Source: Marinomonas sp. THO17 (lineage in GTDB: Bacteria; Pseudomonadota; Gammaproteobacteria; Pseudomonadales; Marinomonadaceae). Taken from it: DNA of 64,000 nucleotides. The stretch lies in assembly GCF_040436405.1 (NCBI RefSeq), contig NZ_AP031575.1:748501-812500 (forward strand), read 5' to 3'. The notes below the pieces were generated by a model. It did no database searches, was not told where the DNA came from, and saw only the letters and a list, made by a program, of their open reading frames with translations. Position numbers and translations under genes: made by a program. This document shows, piece by piece, positions 29,350 through 36,806 of the stretch; within the stretch, counting starts at the first letter, position 1; each line of letters opens with the position of its first letter.

Positions 29350-29431
29350 ACAAGAAGCAGCCAGACATCCAATCTGCCACTCTAGACACTCTAAACGTCT
29401 AAGAAAAGAAAAAAAGAAAAGGAAGTCAAAG

Positions 29432-29456
29432 AAAAGACGGCATTTGTCGTCTTTTT
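29432..29456 (+). terminator. Terminator after gloA
   Basis: AAAAGACG / CGTCTTTT stem with an 8-base loop, running into a T6 tract. Confidence 0.8.
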
Positions 29457-29573
29457 TATTACACAAGATTACAAAATATTTTTTTTATCAAAAGATTGAT
29501 ACAAAAAGCGTCTAGAGACGTACCTTTTTTTAAATTACTCTAAATAGTAAGAAGTATTAAGAGTTGTGGTTTT

Positions 29574-30203
29574 ATGAAGAAGTCAATCATCCACATCAGC
29601 ATAGCAAGCTATATACTTGCCTTTAGTCATTTGGCAGCGGCTGAAAGCCTGTACGCGTCGAATGTTAAGGCACGTCTTGCTGACGCTGATCGTGATGGCG
29701 TGATTGACGCACGTGACTTGTGCCCAGACACAGTACAAGGGGCCGCGATAGACAATTATGGTTGTCCCGCACAAACGTCCAAGCTCTTGTCCATTGAATT
29801 GAATATCTTATTCGATTCAGGCAAAGCCAATATAAAACCCAAGTTTTACTCTGAACTTACAGAATTAGCGACCTTCTTGCGTAAACACCCTAACAGTAAT
29901 GTGGTCATTGAAGGTCACACAGACAGCTTAGGTTCTGCTGAATCGAACCGAGTGTTATCACAAAAACGCGCTTCTGCCATTGCTGACGTATTAATCGACA
30001 GCTTTCGTATTGCAGCAGATCGCGTAAAAGGTGTCGGCTACGGCGAAACTCGCCCTATCGCCACCAACGACACGGCCGAAGGCCGTAGTCAAAACCGCCG
30101 AGTTGTGGCAGAAGTATTTGCGAAAGAGCAATTTGCCAATCAACGCTGGACCATTTACAGCGTTGAACAAAGCGCTAATAACGCTTACAACAGCAACAAC
30201 TAA
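29574..30203 (+). CDS. OmpA-family peptidoglycan-binding protein with TSP3 motif
   Basis: Secreted or outer-membrane-associated protein of 209 residues. The signal peptide ends about residue 24 (HLAAA-ES). A thrombospondin-3-like calcium motif follows (DADRDGVIDARDLCPDT, then GCP). Residues about 75-190 are the OmpA C-terminal domain, with ILFDSGKANIKP, VIEGHTDSLGS and GYGETRPIATN...GRSQNRRV. There is no beta-barrel, so it is not a porin; it is expected to tether to peptidoglycan in the periplasm. A terminator follows at 30257. The 5' region is very AT-rich. Confidence 0.87.
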   Translation: MKKSIIHISIASYILAFSHLAAAESLYASNVKARLADADRDGVIDARDLCPDTVQGAAIDNYGCPAQTSKLLSIELNILFDSGKANIKPKFYSELTELATFLRKHPNSNVVIEGHTDSLGSAESNRVLSQKRASAIADVLIDSFRIAADRVKGVGYGETRPIATNDTAEGRSQNRRVVAEVFAKEQFANQRWTIYSVEQSANNAYNSNN

Positions 30204-30256
30204 GCCTTTTCAGATTTGGGCTTAACCTGTTGCCTATTCCCTTTTAGTATCTTTAT

Positions 30257-30284
30257 CGGGGCTGTCTAACAGCCCCGTTTTTTT
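30257..30284 (+). terminator. Terminator after the OmpA-like gene
   Basis: Perfect 9-bp stem CGGGGCTGT / ACAGCCCCG with a CTA loop and a T7 tail. Confidence 0.92.
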
Positions 30285-30463
30285 GTTTGCAAAGTGTGTT
30301 TAATGGCGCATTTGATCCATTCTAACACGCCTATAACAGCAGATTTGCCAAACAAACAAGCCCTCAAAAGCATTGAGACATAAAGGGTTTTAGCCTATTC
30401 TTTAATGCGTTTTATCTTGAAATAACTGTTTCATGGACAAGGATAAACATCCTAAGACGCCAT

Positions 30464-31339
30464 ATGGTCACACCAAAACGCCCACGCACCATTCAAATCT
30501 TCTTACCAAGCGGCGATCCTTCCGGCATTCGCATTGCCGAACAAACCACCTCTATTATTCGCGTTGTCGAAGTGCCACGCAGTGATCTAGCGGATTTTCT
30601 TAAGATGCCAGAAGCACAACAGGTTGCTTTGTACTTCTTAGTATCGGGAGATACGAAAGACGAAGTCTACATAGGTCAATCGGGCGATGTGAGAACGAGG
30701 CTGATGCAACACCACAAAGAAGCAGCAAAAGACTGGGAACGAGCCTTGGTGGTGATTTCTCTAACTAATAACCTAACGCAAACCCATGTACTCTATTTGG
30801 AGTCCTTATCCATCGAGAAAGCCAAACATTGCCAGCGTTATGAACTACTCAATAGTAACAAGGGACAAAAGCCCCATACGCCGATTCCACTTAAAGCCGA
30901 CTGCGACGAAATACACCTGATCGGCAGCCTACTGCTCGCCACATTAGGCTACCCTATTTTCGAACCCTTAACCGAGCAAACAAGCTTAGCAACCACTCCA
31001 GTATTTCACTGCAACCGCGCAGGCGTAAACGCCAAAGGCATGTACACCAACGAAGGCATGGTGGTGCTCAAAGGCTCTTCTGCCCCTATGTCCACTCAGC
31101 GCAAAACGGAACAACGCTTTTACGACAAACGCGACGAGCTGATTGCCAAAGGCATTATTTCAGTAGAAAACGAGCGTTTTGTTTTTCAGCGAGATTACTT
31201 ATTTCAAACCCCCAGTGGTGCGTCTATGTTTTTACTGCTCGCCTCGTCCAATGGCTGGGTAGATTGGAAAACCGAAAACGGTGTCACCTTGCATGATCAT
31301 CAGGGAAGGGATTTAGAAACAAAGGTGCAAAAAACCTAA
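30464..31339 (+). CDS. GIY-YIG nuclease-domain protein with DUF4357
   Basis: 291-residue protein. The GIY-YIG-like domain spans about residues 50-130, with LYFLVSG as the first strand and VYIGQSGDVRTRLMQHH carrying the YIG motif and catalytic arginine. The C-terminal ~60 residues (GASMFLLLASSNGWVDWK) match the DUF4357 pattern. This architecture is often found beside type I restriction genes, and here hsdM starts 135 bases downstream. It may be a defence-associated nuclease. The metal-binding glutamate is not certain (possibly in LYLESLSIEKA). It is the first gene of the island. Confidence 0.78.
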   Translation: MVTPKRPRTIQIFLPSGDPSGIRIAEQTTSIIRVVEVPRSDLADFLKMPEAQQVALYFLVSGDTKDEVYIGQSGDVRTRLMQHHKEAAKDWERALVVISLTNNLTQTHVLYLESLSIEKAKHCQRYELLNSNKGQKPHTPIPLKADCDEIHLIGSLLLATLGYPIFEPLTEQTSLATTPVFHCNRAGVNAKGMYTNEGMVVLKGSSAPMSTQRKTEQRFYDKRDELIAKGIISVENERFVFQRDYLFQTPSGASMFLLLASSNGWVDWKTENGVTLHDHQGRDLETKVQKT

Positions 31340-31474
31340 CAATAACAATATCGGTTAAGTGTACAATAAGGCGCATCATGACAAACAATTGCCGTTTTTC
31401 GGGCATAGATTTTAAGCAATTCCTCCTAGAAAATAGACAAACACCTTTTAAAAAAGAACACCAGAGATCAATCA

Positions 31475-33106
31475 ATGGCCAAGCAAACAGCAAGTAAAAA
31501 AGAAATGGGATTTGAAGAGTCCCTATGGGACGCCGCCAACAAACTGCGTGGCAGTGTCGAGTCATCCGAATACAAACACATTGTACTCAGCCTGATCTTC
31601 TTAAAGTTCATCAGTGACAAATTCGAGACACAGCGCCAAACCTTAATCGACGAAGGTATGGGCGATTACGTCGATATGGTCGAATTCTACGCCAAAGACA
31701 ATGTGTTTTACCTAGCCGAAGAATCACGTTGGACTTTTATTCAACAACACGCCAAGCAAGACGACATCGCTATCAAAATCGATACCGCACTGCATACCGT
31801 CGAGAAAAACAACGCCTCTCTAAAAGGCGCACTACCAGACAACTATTTCTCTCGTTTAGGTTTAGACGTCAGTAAATTATCCGCACTCATCGACACCATC
31901 AACAACATCGACACCATTGCGAACCAATGTCACATGACAGAAGAAGACCTCGTCGGTCGTGTATACGAATACTTTTTAGGTAAGTTTGCCGCCAGTGAAG
32001 GTAAAGGCGGTGGCGAGTTCTATACGCCAAAATCCGTGGTCTCTTTAATCGCTGAAATGATCGAACCCTACAAAGGCAAAATCTACGACCCTTGTTGTGG
32101 CTCTGGTGGTATGTTCGTACAGTCTCTAAAGTTTATCGACAGCCACAACGGCAACAAAAAAGACATTTCTATCTACGGCCAAGAATACACCAGCACCACC
32201 CACAAACTGGCGAAAATGAACCTTGCCGTGCGTGGTATTTCAGGCAACTTAGGCGACGTCGCGGGAGACAGTTTCTTTAGAGACCAACACCCAGATTTGA
32301 AGGCCGACTTCATTATGGCTAACCCGCCGTTTAACCAAAAGCAATGGCGCGCCGACAACGAACTGGTCGATGACCCACGTTGGACAGGCTACGAGGTGCC
32401 ACCAACAGGCAACGCCAACTACGCATGGATCATGCACATGATCTCAAAGCTTAGCGAAAACGGCACAGCGGGCTTTGTCTTGGCGAACGGCTCCATGAGT
32501 TCCAACACAGGGGGTGAAGGCGCCATTCGCCAGAAAATCATCGAAAACGACCTCGTCGACTGCATGATCGCCCTGCCCGGCCAACTCTTTTACACCACGC
32601 AAATTCCTGTGTGTTTGTGGTTTTTGACAAAAAATAAAAGCGGCACCAACAAAGAACAACACCTAAGAAATCGCCAAGGCGAAACCCTCTTTATCGACGC
32701 CCGTGAAATGGGCACTATGATTAGCCGAGTACACAAAGAACTGACCGCAGAAGACATCGCCAAAATCGCCGATACTTACCACGCTTGGCGCTCGGAAACC
32801 TCTGAACCTCATCAACTTGATTCCGCATCCAGCACGTCGCAATCTAGCCCTTACAAAGACATCTCAGGCTACTGCAAATCCGCCACTCTCGACGAAATAA
32901 AAGCCAACGACTATGTGCTCACTCCGGGTCGTTACGTAGGCGCAGCAGAGCTAGAGGACGACGGCATCCCGTTTGAAGTCAAAATGACAGAACTTAGCCA
33001 AACCCTTTATCAGCAAATGGAACAAGCGGAAGCCCTCGACAACGCCATTCGAGAAAACTTAGCCATGCTGGGTTACGGCCCGTCATCAAAAGCATCAGGG
33101 AATTGA
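31475..33106 (+). CDS. hsdM: Type I restriction-modification methylase subunit
   Basis: N6-adenine methyltransferase subunit of a type I system. The N-terminal helical domain (residues 1-160, GFEESLWDAANKLRG) is followed by the SAM-binding motif DPCCGSGGMF (205-214) and the catalytic NPPF motif (283-286). Length of 543 is normal. The stop overlaps the start of the DUF1016 gene (ATGA), so the genes are translationally coupled. It shares the operon with hsdS and hsdR. Confidence 0.95.
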   Translation: MAKQTASKKEMGFEESLWDAANKLRGSVESSEYKHIVLSLIFLKFISDKFETQRQTLIDEGMGDYVDMVEFYAKDNVFYLAEESRWTFIQQHAKQDDIAIKIDTALHTVEKNNASLKGALPDNYFSRLGLDVSKLSALIDTINNIDTIANQCHMTEEDLVGRVYEYFLGKFAASEGKGGGEFYTPKSVVSLIAEMIEPYKGKIYDPCCGSGGMFVQSLKFIDSHNGNKKDISIYGQEYTSTTHKLAKMNLAVRGISGNLGDVAGDSFFRDQHPDLKADFIMANPPFNQKQWRADNELVDDPRWTGYEVPPTGNANYAWIMHMISKLSENGTAGFVLANGSMSSNTGGEGAIRQKIIENDLVDCMIALPGQLFYTTQIPVCLWFLTKNKSGTNKEQHLRNRQGETLFIDAREMGTMISRVHKELTAEDIAKIADTYHAWRSETSEPHQLDSASSTSQSSPYKDISGYCKSATLDEIKANDYVLTPGRYVGAAELEDDGIPFEVKMTELSQTLYQQMEQAEALDNAIRENLAMLGYGPSSKASGN

Positions 33107-34185
33107 TGGAGCAACAAATGACAACAGACCTAACAAGGGATTCAGCCGAACCTAGCCAGCAGCCGCTCCTCAGCGAGATAAGACAGATCCTTGAGCAAGC
33201 TCGTCACCAAGTTAAGCAAACGGTGAACAGTGCGATGGTGCAAGCCTATTGGCAAATTGGCCGCTTAATTATTGAAGACGAGCAACAAGGCAACACTCGT
33301 GCAGAATACGGCAAGGCTCAGCTTAAACAACTCTCCTCCCAACTGACCGCAGAGTTTGGTAAAGGCTTCGACGTAACGAACTTGCGCAATATGCGCCGTT
33401 TCTACTTAGCATTTGAAAAACGAGAGACAGTGTCTCTCGAATTGAGTTGGTCGCATTACAACCTTTTAGCACGGATTGAAAACGAGAATGCGCGACTTTG
33501 GTATCAAGCAGAAGCATCACAACAAAATTGGAGTGTTCGAGCATTAGAGCGCCAAATAGGCACCCTCTATTACGAACGCCTGCTCGCCAGTAAAGAAAAG
33601 CAGCCCGTAGAGCAAGAAGCCAATAGCAAAACCCAACCGCTCGCTGAAACAGCACAAGACTATTTACGTGACCCTTATATTCTCGACTTTCTCAATTTGG
33701 AACAGGGTCAATATCAAGAGTCCGATTTAGAGCAAGGTATCATCAATAACCTACAAAAATTTCTCTTAGAACTTGGCAAAGGCTTTGCGTTTGTTGAACG
33801 CCAACAACGCATCATGACAGACGACGGCGACTACTTTATCGACTTAGTCTTTTACAACTTCCATCTAAAATGCTTTGTGCTGATCGACCTAAAACTCAAT
33901 AAATTAAGCCATCAAGATGTAGGCCAAATGGACATGTATGTTCGTATGTACGAAGAACAAAAACGCAGTAAAGACGACAACCCCACCATAGGTTTAATCT
34001 TATGTTCCGAGCATAACCGCACCGTCGCCAAGTATTCCGTGCTGAACGACAACCAACAATTGTTCGCCTCTACCTATAAAACTCAACTGCCCAGTGAAGA
34101 AGAACTGCGTATCGAACTGGAACGCGAACGAACACTGGTACAGCAACAGCTAGAACAACAGCGTAAGGAGAAATTGGGTGAGTGA
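33103..34185 (+). CDS. DUF1016 PD-(D/E)XK nuclease-family protein (YhcG-like)
   Basis: 360-residue protein: an N-terminal helical DUF1016_N domain (residues 15-165, VNSAMVQAYWQIGRLIIEDEQQG...) and a C-terminal PD-(D/E)XK-like nuclease domain (about 190-340). The candidate active-site residues lie in DDGDYFIDLVFYNFHLKCFVLIDLKL, a D...D-x-K pattern. Such genes are frequent inside type I restriction operons. The start overlaps the hsdM stop by four bases. It is possibly an accessory nuclease of the system; biochemical function is not established. Confidence 0.85.
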   Translation: MMEQQMTTDLTRDSAEPSQQPLLSEIRQILEQARHQVKQTVNSAMVQAYWQIGRLIIEDEQQGNTRAEYGKAQLKQLSSQLTAEFGKGFDVTNLRNMRRFYLAFEKRETVSLELSWSHYNLLARIENENARLWYQAEASQQNWSVRALERQIGTLYYERLLASKEKQPVEQEANSKTQPLAETAQDYLRDPYILDFLNLEQGQYQESDLEQGIINNLQKFLLELGKGFAFVERQQRIMTDDGDYFIDLVFYNFHLKCFVLIDLKLNKLSHQDVGQMDMYVRMYEEQKRSKDDNPTIGLILCSEHNRTVAKYSVLNDNQQLFASTYKTQLPSEEELRIELERERTLVQQQLEQQRKEKLGE

Positions 34186-34228
34186 ATTAACACACGAAAT
34201 CTTGGAGGTATTAGGTCTTGGCCAATAA
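34178..34228 (+). CDS. Possible 16-codon leader ORF before hsdS
   Basis: GTG start with AAGGAG 7 bases upstream; it reads MSELTHEILEVLGLGQ and stops at a TAA just inside hsdS. It overlaps the end of the DUF1016 gene and the hsdS start. It could be a coupling leader, or the old N terminus of HsdS separated by a one-base loss, since one extra base at CCAATAAC would join the frames into GLGQNNWEEQ. Evidence is only local sequence. Confidence 0.3.
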   Translation: MSELTHEILEVLGLGQ

Positions 34229-35678
34229 CTGGGAAGAACAAACAATCGAACAGCTTCAAGCTCCTAAAAAAGGAGCTATTGCAATGGGACCTTTCGGGTC
34301 AAGAATTAAAGCTGAAAATTTTGTTAATACAGGTATTCCTATTATAAAAGGTGCTCAATTACACGGTACATTCTTGAATGATGTGTCATTCGATTTCCTT
34401 ACTCAAGAAAAAGCTGATGAATTAGGTAGTTCTAAAGCATACCGAGGAGATATTGTCATAACTCATCGTGGCACAATTGGACAAGTAAGTGTTATTCCAT
34501 ATAACTCTTCATATGAGACTTATATAGTGTCTCAAAGTCAATTGAAGGTTTCGTTGAATACGGAATTAATAAACCCATATTTTGCAGCATATTTTCTAAA
34601 TTCACATCTAGGACAACATCGACTGCTGGCGAATTCTTCGCAAGTTGGGGTTCCAGCTATAGCAAAAGCATCTACCTCGGTAAAACAAATACTGATTCCT
34701 GTTCCTGAGTTAGATTTACAAAACAAGATAGTTAAAAACCTTTTATCCATTGACAACAAAATCGAACTCAATCGCCAAACCAACCAAACCCTAGAACAAA
34801 TGGCGCAGGCGTTATTTAAAAGCTGGTTTGTGGATTTTGATCCTGTGATCGACAACGCCCTTGCAGCAGGTAACGCCCTACCCGACGCGCTGCAAAAAAG
34901 AGCACTTATTCGAAAAGAAATGCGGACTCATTACAAAGAAAAGACTCAACAGCTTGACGGTTTTCACCCTCTGCCCGACGGCCTCCCACAAGAAATACGC
35001 GCATTGTTTCCAAGTGAATTTGAACAAACCGACGAGCCAAGCATGGGGATTGAAGGCTGGATACCGAAGGGGTGGAAGGTCAAGCTATTAAGTGAAATAA
35101 CAACTGAGCTTCGTAGAGGTATTTCACCAAAATACGTTGAAGAAGGTGGGGTACAAGTAATAAATCAAAAATGTATTCGAAACCATGAAATTAACTTTTC
35201 GCTTTGTAGACGGAATAATCCTGAATTAAAGAAGGTTACTGGAAAGGAATTACAGCTGGGAGATGTACTAGTTAATTCAACTGGAGTAGGAACTCTAGGT
35301 CGAGTAGCTCAGGTTAACTATTTACCCGAAAGTACAGTTGTAGATTCACATGTTACTGTTGTTCGTCCAGATTTTCTTATATACCCAAGATATACATTTG
35401 GCCAATTAATGTTAACAAATGAACACCGTATAGAAACGCTAGGAGAAGGAAGTACAGGGCAGACCGAACTAAGCAGAAAAATATTGGGAGAGCTAAAAGT
35501 TGTTCTTCCGCCAACAAATTTGACTTATGTAATTGAAGAAACTTTTAAATCATTTGTTGATAAACAAACAAGCAACTACATTCAAGCATCTTCACTTGAA
35601 AAGTTAAGAGACACCCTTCTCCCCAAACTTATCTCGGGAGAGATCACTATTCCAACATCAGAACAGAGCAAGCATTAG
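34218..35678 (+). CDS. hsdS: Type I restriction specificity subunit
   Basis: DNA-recognition subunit with two target-recognition domains (TRDs). TRD1 is about residues 1-175 and TRD2 about 285-480. They are separated by a conserved helical spacer (NKIELNRQTNQTLEQMAQALFKSWFVDFDPV). The TRD coding stretches (34.25-34.74 kb and 35.09-35.6 kb) are visibly AT-richer than the spacer, as expected of exchanged modules. The start is TTG at 34218 with GGAGG upstream. The exact target sequence cannot be predicted. At 486 residues it is slightly long but normal. Confidence 0.92.
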   Translation: MANNWEEQTIEQLQAPKKGAIAMGPFGSRIKAENFVNTGIPIIKGAQLHGTFLNDVSFDFLTQEKADELGSSKAYRGDIVITHRGTIGQVSVIPYNSSYETYIVSQSQLKVSLNTELINPYFAAYFLNSHLGQHRLLANSSQVGVPAIAKASTSVKQILIPVPELDLQNKIVKNLLSIDNKIELNRQTNQTLEQMAQALFKSWFVDFDPVIDNALAAGNALPDALQKRALIRKEMRTHYKEKTQQLDGFHPLPDGLPQEIRALFPSEFEQTDEPSMGIEGWIPKGWKVKLLSEITTELRRGISPKYVEEGGVQVINQKCIRNHEINFSLCRRNNPELKKVTGKELQLGDVLVNSTGVGTLGRVAQVNYLPESTVVDSHVTVVRPDFLIYPRYTFGQLMLTNEHRIETLGEGSTGQTELSRKILGELKVVLPPTNLTYVIEETFKSFVDKQTSNYIQASSLEKLRDTLLPKLISGEITIPTSEQSKH

Positions 35679-35708
35679 GCATAAGTCAACGCAGCACAAG
35701 GCAGTCAC

Positions 35709-35771
35709 ATGAAATTTACAGAAGCACAGTTAGAAGCGGCGATTGTTGAGTTATTGGGGACGCAATGCTAA
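35709..35771 (+). pseudogene. Truncated hsdR 5' end (remnant)
   Basis: 20 codons, MKFTEAQLEAAIVELLGTQC then stop, nearly identical to the first codons of the intact hsdR at 36807. This appears to be the original hsdR start left behind by the insertion that brought in the RhuM-Fic gene. The ORF is preceded by a weak AAGGC Shine-Dalgarno sequence. Confidence 0.85.
35712..35765 (+). repeat. 54-bp direct repeat, copy 1
   Basis: Identical to 36813-36866 except for one base (TTA versus TTG leucine codon). Together the two copies flank the RhuM-Fic insertion; spacing from start to start is 1,101 bp. Confidence 0.95.
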
Positions 35772-35810
35772 AGATATTCTGTAACCTCACCCTAAAAAGG
35801 AATTTAGTTA

Positions 35811-36785
35811 ATGGATAAAATTGAAATTTACCAAAATGAAGACGGTGGATTGGTCTTACCGGTTGCGATCAATGCCGAAACCGTATGGCTGTCTCAGGCA
35901 CAAATGATCTTATTGTTTGGTCGAGATAAGTCCGTCATATCGCGGCATATCAACAATGTGTTCAAAGAAGGTGAACTTGAACGAGGCGCAGTTGTTGCAA
36001 AATATGCAACAACTGCCGAAGATGGAAAAACCTATCAAGTAGAACATTATAATCTGGATGTCATTATATCTGTTGGCTACCGCGTCAAATCACAGCAAGG
36101 AGTACGCTTCCGCCAATGGGCTACAACTCGCTTAAAAGACTATTTAATCAAAGGGTATAGTATTAACCAGCAGCGTTTTGATAAAAACGCTAAAGAGTTA
36201 GAGCAAGCGTTAACACTCATTGATAAAGCGATAAAGAGCCCTGAATTAAACCCAGATACAAGCAAGGGACTTGCTGAGATTGTGAGTCGCTACACGCAAA
36301 CCTTTTTATGGTTGCAAAGATACGACGAGGGCTTGCTAGAAGACCCTTCTGGTCAAACAGGAGGGCAATTAGTGCCTCACGATGTTGCGATGCAATCATT
36401 ATTACAACTTAAGCAACAGCTTATGGACCGAGGGGAAGCAACACCATTGTTTGCCCAACCGCGCGGTAACGGCTTGGCAAGTTTACTAGGGAATTTAGCA
36501 CAATCGGCTTTTGGAGAGCTTGCTTACCCAACCATTGAAAGCAAAGCGGCGCATTTACTCTACTTTGTAGTCAAAAATCACCCATTTGTTGATGGAAACA
36601 AACGCAGTGGAGCGTTTTTGTTTGTCGATTTTCTGTATCGTAATCATCACTTATATCAAGAGAATGGGGAGGCAGTTATTAACGATACAGGCTTAGCGGC
36701 TTTAACGTTACTCGTAGCAGAATCCGCTCCTGAACAAAAAGAAACCATTATTCGCTTAATCATGAATATGCTTGCAAGGGAATAA
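35811..36785 (+). CDS. RhuM-Fic fusion protein
   Basis: 324 residues. The N-terminal RhuM virulence-protein domain (residues 1-130) has the AETVWLSQAQMILLFGRDKSVISRHINNVF helix-turn-helix-like part and the VEHYNLDVIISVGYRV block. The C-terminal Fic/DOC domain carries an intact Fic motif, HPFVDGNKRSG at 257-267, including the catalytic histidine, so AMP- or other NMP-transfer is possible. No inhibitory SxxxEG/N helix was seen with confidence. It occupies the insertion between hsdS and hsdR. It is probably a toxin-like or defence module; the target is unknown. Confidence 0.88.
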   Translation: MDKIEIYQNEDGGLVLPVAINAETVWLSQAQMILLFGRDKSVISRHINNVFKEGELERGAVVAKYATTAEDGKTYQVEHYNLDVIISVGYRVKSQQGVRFRQWATTRLKDYLIKGYSINQQRFDKNAKELEQALTLIDKAIKSPELNPDTSKGLAEIVSRYTQTFLWLQRYDEGLLEDPSGQTGGQLVPHDVAMQSLLQLKQQLMDRGEATPLFAQPRGNGLASLLGNLAQSAFGELAYPTIESKAAHLLYFVVKNHPFVDGNKRSGAFLFVDFLYRNHHLYQENGEAVINDTGLAALTLLVAESAPEQKETIIRLIMNMLARE

Positions 36786-36806
36786 AAAAGGAATAAAGAG
36801 GCAAAG

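Noticed and set aside
31378-31497. 39-codon ORF overlapping the hsdM start (ATG at 31378 with AAGG upstream)
   Set aside because: Product has no recognisable family, and the frame ends inside hsdM; it could be a leader peptide, but the evidence is too weak for a feature.
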